Shown here one piece after another: positions 37,101-49,760 of a stretch of DNA of 64,000 nt; position 1 is the stretch's first letter, and every line of letters begins with the position of its first letter. The notes under the pieces were generated by a model that saw only the letters and a program-made list of their open reading frames with translations, made no database searches and was not told where the DNA came from. Source of the stretch: Chrysogorgia sp. JL179-B06 (lineage: Eukaryota; Cnidaria; Anthozoa; Scleralcyonacea; Chrysogorgiidae); NCBI GenBank assembly GCA_035772405.1, contig JAYKKM010000224.1, positions 242,501-306,500 of the forward strand, read 5' to 3'. The translations under genes and the position numbers were made by a program.

Positions 37101-40100
37101 TGCTTCTCTGCGTGGGTATAAAAGAAAACTTAACTCTCATAAAGTCCTGACTCGGTCTGGTTTGTAGAAACATTTGTTCTGAGGATTTGAGTTTGACGAT
37201 CGTCCATGTATCATTCTGATATTAAAATCAGAAACCAAGCAGCTATAAACGATGTTGATACGACTTAAACTAGAAGATCCTATTCAAAGTGGTTGGCTCT
37301 CAAAAAACAACTTTGGTTCGAATTTGGATACATCTGAACCTATATCCCCGAAAATAACACCCCCGAAAATAACACCCCGAAAATAAGCCGCAGCACCTTC
37401 CAATATCCTTCCAATAATACCCCCACCCCGAAACTAATTCCACCAAACAAGTATTTTGAACAAATATAAGCCCAGGACTTATTTTCGGAAGTTTACTGTA
37501 TTATGCAGTATTATTATTATTTATTATTACGATTTATTGTTATTATCTCTAACCTAACCGGACCTACAATAGGGAGCAAAATGGTTGAAACACTTCAGAG
37601 ATTTTTGCTAAAAAATATTTCATAATTCCACCTTCCCCCATTCAATATGTGCACCTATTATACTTGTCTCATGCAAATTGCATTATTTTACTTGGTCAAT
37701 ATTGATATGGGGGAGGGGGGTCGTCAAAGTTGGAAGGTTGATTTCCCGCTACGCGCATAAAATTAACTCCATTTACGAAAATTGTCTCAAGTCATTTTGC
37801 TCCCGATTGTAGCTTTCTAATTCCCTGCCAAACCGTACTACAGATAATTACAATGTGTTTACTGTATTTACTAATATATACAAAAGTTCAAGCCCGCGTA
37901 ATCCACTGATTATTTTTCGCACTGTACATTCTTCTTCAAACGTAATCACTCTTTGCATTTCTGCCATGGTCCATTCTACCCTTTCCTTGTTTATTAATTT
38001 AGACAATGAATTATTTTAACTGTGCACCTTCCCAAAACATCCGATAACCAACAATACAAACACAATGTGGCACCCTTTGTTCTGTATCTGCAGCTCGTAC
38101 ATAAGGGATCTGTGTACATGTATATCCCCTTTTCCTCTTCTTTTAATTCCACATTCTGCTCTTGAAGGCTTGCCATATCGCAAAATCTTTTTTTTTTCTC
38201 ATCCAAGAACTCCTAGACCAAATCAGACCGACGATGTTGAGTTGGTGTTACTGTGACCAATTCATAATCCCATCTTAATCGCCTGGTTACTGTCTCAACC
38301 ACTCTCTCGACTCCAATCTTCTTACACCCTTTCTTGCTTCAACCATTCGAATGTTCTACCTGTAGTGTTCGATCATGTGCACCCGGATAACCAGTACTGT
38401 ATGGTTTCTTCACTTATTAGAAGAGGTTGAGCATGATATGAAGAATTATCAAGGCCGAAGTCTGTGTTATCTGCCGAATCCGAAGGCTGAGGCGGATAAC
38501 ACAAACTGAGGCCTTGATAATTCTTCATATCATGCGAAAACCGAATTCAGTAATTGTTTTATTATTTATTAAAAGATTAACTTTATCAACTATTTAACAT
38601 CTGTTTATTCTGCATCGTTGGAAAAACGTCATAGCGTGCAATATTAGTTTTTCGTATTGCACCAGGTGACGTCAATCGTGCAATAATATGTTGTCATATT
38701 GCACCATTGATGTCACAACTCCATATTTGGTAGGGCAATGAGTTGATATGACGATTTCACCGTTGGCTGTTAGCCAATCAGCGATCACGAATTATTTTAA
38801 ATAAATAATAATAAACTTTAACTCTGTGCATATATTGATTGATTCCTTATCACCTTATGTTTATACAAGATGTCATGCCGTGGCTGTGAGTGACAACATC
38901 GGGTATTTCTATAAAGAAATTGATCGAGAAATAAAGGAATGTGGCCTTAGTGTTAAAGCAACGGATATTATTGACGTTGTTGAAGACTATATTGGAGAAG
39001 GCTATGCAAAATCAACTGAACAGGAACTAGGTATGTACAGGGTGAATGTCAGGTTGGTAATTTTTTCAGTTAGTTGGTTCGTTTGTTAAGTACTACTTAA
39101 AACACGAGTAGCAGGTATACCTGATAAAACACGTGCTACGATATCCGTTGATATATTTTATACCTGATAAAGACCGATTTAGACCGATTTTATACCTGAT
39201 AAAACACGTGCTACGATATCCGTTGATATAGTTTATACCTGATAAAGACCGATTTAGACCGATTTTATACCTGATAAAACACGTGCTACGATATCCGTTG
39301 ATATATTTTATACCTGATGAAGACCGATTTAGACCGCCTTTTTACCTGATAAAACACGTGCTACGATATCCGTTGATATATTTTATACCTGATAAAGACC
39401 GATTTTATACCTGATAAAACACGTGCTACGATATCCGTTGATATATTTTATACCTGATAAAGACCGATTTAGACCGATTTTATACCTGATAAAACACGTG
39501 CTACGATAACGTCAATAATATCCGTTGCTTTAACACTAAGGCCACTACGTGAAATCAGTTTAGTCAAGTGCCCGAAAGTGAATAACAACATGCCTCCAAA
39601 GCGGCGGTTCAGGCCACCGAAGTCTGAACAAGAAGAAAAAGAGATATTGGAAGAGTGTATCCCTAAGTCTACACGAAGCTGTACAAAGTGGGCTTTCAAA
39701 CTCTTTTTCGAATGGCAAATTGAACGAGTGAACAAAGATCCCTGTATATTGAGCAGCGCTCGTTTAAAATTGACATCGATAAAGTGCAGACGTTGGATAC
39801 GAATATCGCCAATATGAGTGCTGAGACCTTAAACTTTTGGCTGACAAAATTTGTCCAAGAAGTGGTGAAGGTTAACGGAGAGAGGTATCCGGGAAGAAGT
39901 TTGTACATGATTGCTGCGGGTCTTCAACGGCGGCGAAAGTGGAAGCGCTATTCGACTGCTAAATCAAGACGAAGCAAGGTTAGTTAAAAGCGAGTATTTT
40001 AAAATGTCAGATGAGTTGATACGCGACATCATTTCACCAGATACTAGTAGGCGAGCAAACGTTATGATGTCGGAGTCAGTGTTCAACAATTGTACCTTTA

Positions 40101-43100
40101 ATTTTGGCAACTAATTTGTGTGTAAATATACTATCGTTGTGTTCCTGAGTTAAAATAAAATATTGGTGTGTTTTCGTTTGATTTGATATGAAATGCAATT
40201 GAACATGAAAGATTATTTAATGCCACATGTGCCATTATATAATGCTTCATGTTCATTTGCATTCCATTGTTCTTCTATTGTACCCCACTATATCCCTGGG
40301 GGCGATTTCAAATCCCTCCCCGTACTTTAGAAATGTAGAGTGTTTTATTGAGTATAGAAGCCTACTCACGTGTGTAAAGAAGGTCGTCCGATTGGTCAAA
40401 ACGTCTATTGAATATTAATGAGTATTTTAAAGTGTCTATAACCCCAAATACGATATTACTGATATACATTCTACATGAAGTGACTATAGTTGAATACCAA
40501 AATATTTTATGATTTGAACTTTGCATTGATGTTCTATGAAGGTTGTTTGCTCGAAATTCTAATGGTTTACGTCAAATCAGCTTTCTTTTCTGCTTTCCGT
40601 GTGATAGGCTGGTTGAGGATTTGTCTGAAAAAGTCGATAAAATGTCGATAAAATATCACATAAGTAGAGGCTGAGTAGCCAATCCTATTGGTCAGATTAG
40701 TGCGTCAGTATTTCACACAAGGTTTTCCGGCTGTAGACCTTTTATGTTTTCTGAGTTTTTTATTTTTAGCTAGGAAAATATTTTTTAATTGATTGTTTTA
40801 TAGATAATACTCGAAAACAGTTGAAATTTTCATCCAAAAATTATTGCTCACGTTTCATCCAGAATTCATTTGCATTTCACGTATGAATTATATCTACAAT
40901 CGGGAGCAAACGTGTTGATACATTTGCTGTTTTTTCTCAAGAAATTACAATATTTGCGAACATATCAATGAAAAATACAGGTTCGGTTCACACTACCCCT
41001 CTCCCCCTGCATAAATGTTGCCTACATGACGTTAGCATGTGGCGAAAAAGTACATTTTAAAATTTCTATCCGCATTAAGGTGAGGGGGGTTTAATTTGAC
41101 GTACGTTCTCATTGAAATGTGCAGTTGTTTACTTGGTTTTGAAGATGTGTATACCAACACATTTTGCTCTCGATTGTAGTTTTTATATGCACAGTTTTTT
41201 TGAATTTCTTCAAGAAGCCGACGCTAATTTGGAATCCGTAGACGGTCGGTAGCATCTTTTTATTATGTATATGGTTCACTTACAATGGGATTACATAAAT
41301 ATTGATTATCAACCGAATATTTCAAGTTCTCTAGCGTAGCTGAGTGGTCTGTGTCATTGATTTTTACTTGTGAGGTCGAGGTTCGAGTGTTGGGTGAGTA
41401 TGATTTTTTCCATTTTTTTATAATTTTTACTTTACTTTTTTCTTTTTAATAGGATTAGGGTTAAGGTCCTAGTTAGGGTTAGTTTTAGGGTTTGGTTTAG
41501 AATATTATCAAAAAAATAGTCGCGTGTAAAAAAGTCCCAAAATGCTACCGACCGTCTACGGATTCCAAATGCGCGAAGCCGACTTTATACTTTTTAACTC
41601 AAGTAATAGTCTTCAACAATGTTCACTTTTAAATCGACCGTAGTAATTATACCCCCAAGGGATGCCGCCTCATGTCATTTCAAATTTTGGGATTACGTCA
41701 TGACTCCTCATGCACCTTCAGGACCGCCTTATTAGTTATGCTTACGTCACCCAGTACTTAGCTCTCGTTAGTATTCAACATGACGTTATTCAACACTAGT
41801 CCTCTCCCTCCGCCATTTCATTCCGACTCCTTCCGAACTTGATTTCCGAAGACATGATGTCATCATCAAAAGGTTGCTCTTATGTCTCTTACTCGTATAA
41901 GAAACGCAAACATATATATATATATATAATTTCGAGTGTTGGAATATATACATTTTAAGACCAAACCGGGACCAGTTGCGAAAAATGCAACTTAGAGGCC
42001 TTAATTCAGGCTGGAATTGAACCCGGCGACCCTGCGATGCTGCTATAGAAGCCGTTGCCGAGAGCTTAGTCACGAGTTCTGTATATATAGTGGTGGTAAT
42101 GCCGGGATAAGATTCTGGGTATATTACAAGTAATATTTGGCATTTCACTCGATTAAATTACAGGTTCTAAGGATTTATGGTCCGTGAAGGAAAATTTCGA
42201 GTGTTGGAATAGCGAACGTGCTGGGGGAATTAGGCTGGAAATCGTTGGAAGACAGAAGGAAATATAATAAATTATTATTTATGCATAAAATAAAACACAA
42301 CACACTTCCAAATTGCATGACCAGCATGTTTAGTGTTAACAACAATTCAATATATAGTCTACGCAGTAATAACACTGACTACGCCTTACAAAAACCCAAT
42401 ACAAATTTTATGAAGAAAAGTATTGCTTATTCTGGTGCTAGTCTGTGGAATAATCTACCAAAAGATACTAAAAGAAATAAATGCTCACTAAAGCAGTTCA
42501 AGGCTATTCTCTCGGGCAACTAAGTCTAAGTATTCGGTTAATGGTTTTGTAGTTTTAAATAGATTTTAGTTAAGATTATGTATATTTGTTTATTTTTTGT
42601 CTGTTGTATATTATTTATATATTGTATATCCTGTAATTTTTAATTAATGTATTATTGGTATAAACGGCCCCTTGGAAACCAGATGCCTACGCGCTCTGAA
42701 GGGCTACCGTTTTTAAATAAGTTTAAATAAATAAAAATAAAAATAAATAAAATAAAAAAATATATATACATATATCCTGTCGACGAATGAAAACGGGAAA
42801 AAATGATGTCATCGGCGAAATGTTTCTCTAGCGGCGAGCAAAATGGTGAAGTGGAAAACCGGCTTAATGAGTAATTGAACAATCATTAAGGAATGAAACA
42901 AAAGGGGAAAATGGGAATAATTTCGAGTGAGACAAAGAAGATACAGATATGTAGTTTAAGAAATATTTATTTCGCTTCCAAAGGCATGTGCACTACGCTA
43001 CATTTCAATTAATAGGTCGGCTTCTGAGATAGTGATAGCATGCGGTTTCTGATATAGTGCCCCTAGGGTATTCTAACTTTTAATGGTTATGATGGTCGTT

Positions 43101-46100
43101 CCTGGGAATGAGCGTGATGTGATGGTCACCGTCTTGTTAAACATTGTCTGACGATCGTAGTTTTCTGTTACTTCCAAGTCTTCGTCTTTATCCGGGTCTT
43201 TTTCACCCAAATCACTTTCTTCCACACCAATATCATCTGCATATTCTCTTTCACCTCTATCTGAATCACTCTCGTCCACATCGGTGTCACCAGTGTGCCA
43301 GCGTTGTTCCGGATGTCATCGGTTATTCATTCGTTGAGTTCAATGCCGGATATGGTCGTAATCATGTCCAAACAAATACATGGGCTGCCGACTGCTGCTG
43401 CTGCTTTTGGCGTTCTCTAAAAGCTTTCTCACCCAAACGAGCATACCACTTTGAGTACATCCAGCCACAATGCATGTGAAATGATGTTTCATAACGGAAG
43501 CTCCATTGATGACAGGAGGCGGTTCGTTGTAATGGTCATCTTCTCCATGGACGTACTTTATAGGGTTGAAAAGTTCTTTCTACAGATATCACAGGCAAAG
43601 GACATGTTGACTCGATGAATGTCAGAAGAGAAATGATTTTTCTGAGGAAAGTTCTGTGAATTTATCCTTTTCCTTATCTTTATCCTTATCTCTTTATCCT
43701 TTTATCTTTATCCTTGTCCAATACTGTTTATGAATTTCATGGTTGTTTCTGGCATGGTTTGTTGACTTGCAGGGTTGACCCTGAGAAGATGACCATGCAT
43801 GACAACGAACTGCCTCCTGTCGTCAATGGTTCTTCCGTTATGAAACATCCTTTCACATCCATTGACATTGTGGCTAGATGTACTCAAAGTGGTAAGACTA
43901 TTTGAGTGAGAAAGCTTTTAGAGAACGCCAATTGAACAGCATCAGTCCCCTCATGAACGTATGATTTGGTGTTATGGTCAGTGGCAGCCACTGATCTCAA
44001 AAATAGGACTGGATCGAGCTTCTGTTGTTACAAAAATGAAGCCAACAGCGGCCATATTGGAGTGACCACCTAAGGAGTACTGTGGCATCACAGACATGTT
44101 GGGGAGGATTCTGACATTTGCTATTTAACTTTAGCAAAGGAAACATACTCGCTGGACAGTTATTAAATGTCAGAATTCTGCCTTTCCTCTCCGATTCACC
44201 ACTGTATTCGTAATGAGGTCACTCCAATATGGCCGCCGTTTGCTCTAATTATCCAGTAAGAGAAGCCTAATATGAGACGTCAAATTAGGTTTAAGATTTT
44301 ATGCATTTAATGTCAACAAAGAAAATATATTGGCCAGACACTAAACCTATTTTGCGAGCGTCGCATTTCGATTTGCTTGCAAACTCGGAGCTTTTGATGA
44401 TCTCTCGTCAATTTGCATTATGCAAATATACAGGCTTCAAAATAAGCTCGTCAGATACAATAGAAAGCTCAATCCAGTCCTATTTTTGAGATCAGTGGTG
44501 GCAGCCCATGTACCTGGATATGATCACGACTATGCCCGGCATTGAACTCAACGAAGGAATACCCGGCGACATTGCCGAGAAGGACTTTTTAGACGTCTCG
44601 GAAATAAACCTTATTGTCTTCGACGATCTTATGTATCAATCAGGTGCCGACAAGCGCATAGTCGACCTATTCACAAAAGGGAGTCATCATCGGAATCTAT
44701 CTGTGATCTAGATTGTTCAAAATATATTTCATCAAGGCAGAGAGACTAGAAATATCAGCCTCAATTCATGCTCACTATATCGTACTCTGAATACTTTTAA
44801 ATAACGTGTGAATATTTAATGAGGTGGCATCCCTTTGGATTAGAGCAATATTTTGATTTGAATGAACTATATATGGCTGCCAATTGCAATGATTTTCGGC
44901 TGGTTCGCTTCAGACGTCCTTCGTGTTGTCGTATTTTGTTGTTTTTATTTTCCCTGACTTGCTCCAACGTTTGTATATAGTAGCAGTCTCCTCGATGTTT
45001 CAACTCTTGTGTTTAAATGTTTGGTACTGTTTTATTATCGGTTTTCTACGATACGTAAGATTCATAGATGTTTTCCGAAATTTCGCTTCAGCAGATTCGT
45101 TTTAGTTTGGTTTATTGGTTTTTGAGTGTTGAATGATACCAGTGAACCAATAACTTTCCGGTTGTTGTTTAAATGATTTCATCCGTAACTTTTCAAAAAA
45201 ATGTTTATACTTCATAGCGGATATTCTAAATATATCTGTGGAATCTGGAATTATTTTGGATCGTGTTTATACTGGCAAAGGTGTCCGTGGGATGGTGAAA
45301 GAGATGCAGAATAACCCGGGAAGATTTAAAGGCACGAGGATCTTATTTGTACACACTGGTACTGTATGCTTTGTAATTTCTTAATCTGTGGTAGTTTAAT
45401 TATTATCTTAAGGCGCTGTTACAAGAGGTAACATTATTGCAACTGCAACGCAACGGCGTTTCAAATGATTTTGCGTGTGTAAGGATAATTTCCATTTTCA
45501 CGATTTTAAAGTGCCTATATCTCACGTTTGGGGATTTTACATATCCGTAATTATTTGGGTCTTCCTGAGAAAAATCATAATATATATTGTCAGCCAAAAA
45601 TTTCACGCTGTCAAAGTTACTTACCGGATCGCAACAGGTATTTCAAACCAATTTTCTTTTGTTTCTTGCCATAAACACGCCTCTTAAAAGGAAGAAAGCA
45701 AATTACATTAACACCTAACCTAAAAAATTTGTATTGTCTTATTTGGAAGAACTTTTAAAATGATAAAGTAACTTCTTATGAAGATTTTCGTTACTTCGCT
45801 TTCTTTTTTAGATATATCAGTTTGTTTGATATGTAAATGTCCGGAATTTACGTCACACATGCATAATGATTTATTGGAGAAATGTGTGTATCTCTTTCAT
45901 TTTCGAACGAAATCCTTTAAAATCGGAAAGTTTGGTGTTGTGGGAGAAACACGCACACGTGTTATCCGCACTTTAGTGTTTTTATTTGATGAACGCAAAG
46001 ATATATAACATTCTCTGATAACTCATTATGCATGTGTGATGTAAATTCCGGATATTTGCATATCAAACAAACTGATATATCTCAAAAAGAAAGCGAATAA

Positions 46101-49100
46101 ACGAAAATCTTCAAAAGAAGTTACTTTATCATTTTAAAAGTTCTGCCAAGTAAGACAATAAAAAATTTTGAGGTTAGGAGCACTTTACAATTCTATAGCA
46201 ATCACATTCCATCCTCTTCTTCTGAGTTTCATTTGACCCTAAATCCTATTCAAAATAGTAAAACAGAATTCGATCTTTAAGTTCAGGATTTTATTTTGTT
46301 CGAAACTACAATATTTGCTACAGTTTTTTTCTCCTCGGAAGTCATGCCGTTGGATGGCTCGTCGAGAGGTGACTGGTAAACGTTATGACTACGCGTAAAA
46401 GTAGTAAGTGCATGATTTGTGTTTTGATTTTCGAAAAGTAAAAAAGTCACTATAGATTATGCACGTAATTTTTGGACTATAAAGGAGTACGACTCTTCAA
46501 CCAGATCAACAAGTCGAGTTTCGACAAACGCGTGACCGTTCTATTGTCGTTCGAGATGTAAATCCTTCGAGGTTTGGATTCTAGCTTTAGGGGCTGTTTA
46601 TATATGAGCCGAGCTAGCCCGGTTAGCTGGGCTGATTCTCTTAACGATGTTCTTATCACGGCTACTGCAAAGGAAGAGCATAACGTTAATTCAAATGATC
46701 TTCTTGGGTCGAGGAAAGATTTTCGTGGCACAACTCAGGTTTCAACGGGCTTGCCAGGCTCATATAAACAGCCCCTTAGTTATAATTGCTCCCATTCCGC
46801 TTTCCGCCGTCATTCACATCTTCACACTAGCTACACAATTCCAATACTCTATAGCTAAAAGGTTGGTGTACTGCCAAAATAGTGTGTAGGAGGTCTTCAC
46901 CTTCGCTCGAAATTTTAGACATCCTACATATACTATTTGGAAGGTACTAGATGTCATCGACCTAAATCAGGTGCGTCAACAATCAGTCATCCACGTGTCA
47001 GCGGTGCATAAAATTTCCGGTCGTTTTCAACGTGGATCCTCTACATCATACGATCAGACATGTCTGTATGATGATATACATCATTCAGATCATAGAACTG
47101 CTAATCCCAAAACAACTTAGATCCTAACCCTCCGCCTAATGAGTTTTCTAACCAACCCTAACCCCCGCCTTAGTTAAGTGTCTTCCTAACCCTAACACCC
47201 GGCTGTATTTTGACGTATTAACCATATTTTGGTAACGAAAAAGAAAGAAACAATGTCTTAAACATGTCCTCTAAGAAATGAACAAATCAACAGAAGACCC
47301 ACGTTGAAAACGATCGGACATTTAATGTACCGCTGACACGTGGATGACTGATTTTTGGCGCACCTGGTTTAGGTCGATGACATACTATTTCGGTTTAACC
47401 TGGCTTTAATGTCAATATTTGACTGCTGAATAATGCCTACGCGTCATTGAGGCTAGCCAATCGGCATCGCGCCACTGCTCCTTTAATAAATGAACCTTAT
47501 TCCTGCGTTTTACTTATTTTCAAAATGTTATTTTATAAAAAAAATAGAAAACATTTTCCGCGTTTTCCTATACAGTTATAGAAACACTGGTGAAAGTTCG
47601 GAGAACTCGAAATTGCAGTTGAAACCTTCGGGCTCGTGTTCCTATACCGCGATTTCTCGTTTCCCCAAACTTCCACGCGTGTTTCTATAACTGTATGGAA
47701 ACACGAAAAATGTTTGCTATTTCTTAACTGTTAACAACCTCGTCCCCAGGGCCTTCGCGGTGCTAGGCAAGATGGCGGGTGAGGCGAGCGAAGGCCCTGG
47801 TAAAGGCTGTACCAAAACTGTCGTTGATTGGTTGAAACAATTTGAATTAAATTCTCACAACTGTCCCCATTGATCAATAATTTAAATTATGCGGAAAAGA
47901 AAATTAAACATAGCGTCTAACACAGGTGATAATCAACATGTTAGTGATCAGTTTGAAACTCAAACGAAACGACATCCGAAGGAACACTTATTGGAAAGTT
48001 GTCGTCTTTGTGGAAGTGAGAATAAGAGGATGACCGTGGCCAAACTAGCGGGAAAATGTTCCAAATATATTGGAATATTTTGTCACGTGTTCCAGCCTTT
48101 GTCAGGGCCTTCGCTCGCCTCATCCGCAATCATGCCTCGCACCGCGAAGGCCCTAGGGACGAGGTTGAACTGTTAATAAATTAAAGTGTATATAACGTCT
48201 GTGGGGATTTAATATATTTGTAATCTATGGATTCTCCTGAGATAAATTGTAATATATCTTGTCAGCTGAAAATTTCATCTTCAGACTTTTTTGCTGTTAA
48301 AGTTGACGGAAGTGATGTCATAGCTGCGTGAAACCTCTTTACAGAAGTGTTTCAACATTTGCTATGCCAACATGACGTTTCAAAATGGTGCGAAATTAAC
48401 ATTTACTCCAATTAATTTCGAAAACGAGCTTGATGAACTCCCATTTTTAAAATTTTATCTGATTTAAGTAATCAATAGGCATATTAATTAATATGGAGAG
48501 TTTTTGGTCTGGAAAAATCGTGATTTTTTTACTTTTGAAAAAATTGGTCGTACAGACTTATGAAAAATCTACCTATTCGGTACTCAAACCTCAAGAAATG
48601 TTTAACCCTTTTAGCCCCAGTGTCAACCTAACGCTGATGCTTTATTTTAGAAATAACAGCTGATTTTAATTTGGAATTTTACTACCGATAGCTATGTGAC
48701 GTCATTTCGAAACTTCACCCAAAAACCCGTTTTCTAAATAAATTGGTTAACTGTTAATTTGGAGGCATTTCGGAACGTCATTGTTGGCATAGCAACTGCT
48801 GAAACATTTAATTTATTTGCTGTCCTGAATGTTAATATACAGGGCTCGGTTGTACGAAGCCTGGATAAGTCACTTAAGTCAAATGGATTACTGCTTCGTT
48901 TTCCGAACTGTAAGACACTTATACCTATAGGTGATAGGGCTTTTGTTGCTGCCGCTCCTAAGCTATGGAATGCCTTAGCAAAGGAATTAAGATCACTAGG
49001 TTCGGTGACTAGTTTTAAACGCCATTTTAAAACACTTTTTTAGGTTAGCATATACTTGATATTATTACACATACCCATACAATCTCGATTGTGATTGGCT

Positions 49101-49725
49101 AAAAAACCTACAGGCAATTCTTGATATCTTGCCACCTACAAAATATCAAAAATTGTCTGTAGTTGACGTAATTGTTAATTATCCGAATTTATTAATTTAC
49201 AAACTTTCCTTAGCTTTTCTTATAGTTGTATAATAAAACAATTCTTGAATTCCGTTTTCGCATGATATCTTATGTTATCAAGCCTCGGTTTGTGTTATCC
49301 ACCTCAGCCTTTGGCTTCGGCAGATAACACAAACATCGGCGTTGATAACACAAGATATCATGCTCAACCTCATCCAATAATTGTATATTATCATTTTTAA
49401 TCATACTGAATTATGCTCTGGTCATTTTTTATTATTATTCTAATTGTATTATAGATACTAAAATTTTAATTAGACACACTACCGATTGTAGTGCGCTTCT
49501 GATCACACTCGTGTAACTTGTGCAATATAAATTATTGGACAAATCCGGAATTACTGAACATTTAAAGATACATTTTAAATTAACTTTTTTTCTTTTTCTA
49601 TATAGTTTGTAAACAATAAATAGGTTCAAGTAGTCAATTATAAATTACCTAAATTAGTGAGATTTATAATTGTATATATGTAAAGAATTTCGATAAAGTT
49701 GCCATTATTATTATTATTATTATTA

Positions 49726-49760
<35 letters not shown>

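Noticed and set aside
41339..41410. tRNA gene suggested by TAGCTGAGTGG and GGTTCGAGTGT
   Set aside because: Acceptor and anticodon stems do not pair; the block lies in a TIR element.
43073..43279. Acidic 68-codon minus-strand frame as a separate gene
   Set aside because: Continuous with the inverted Polinton ATPase relic and lacking a recognisable domain.
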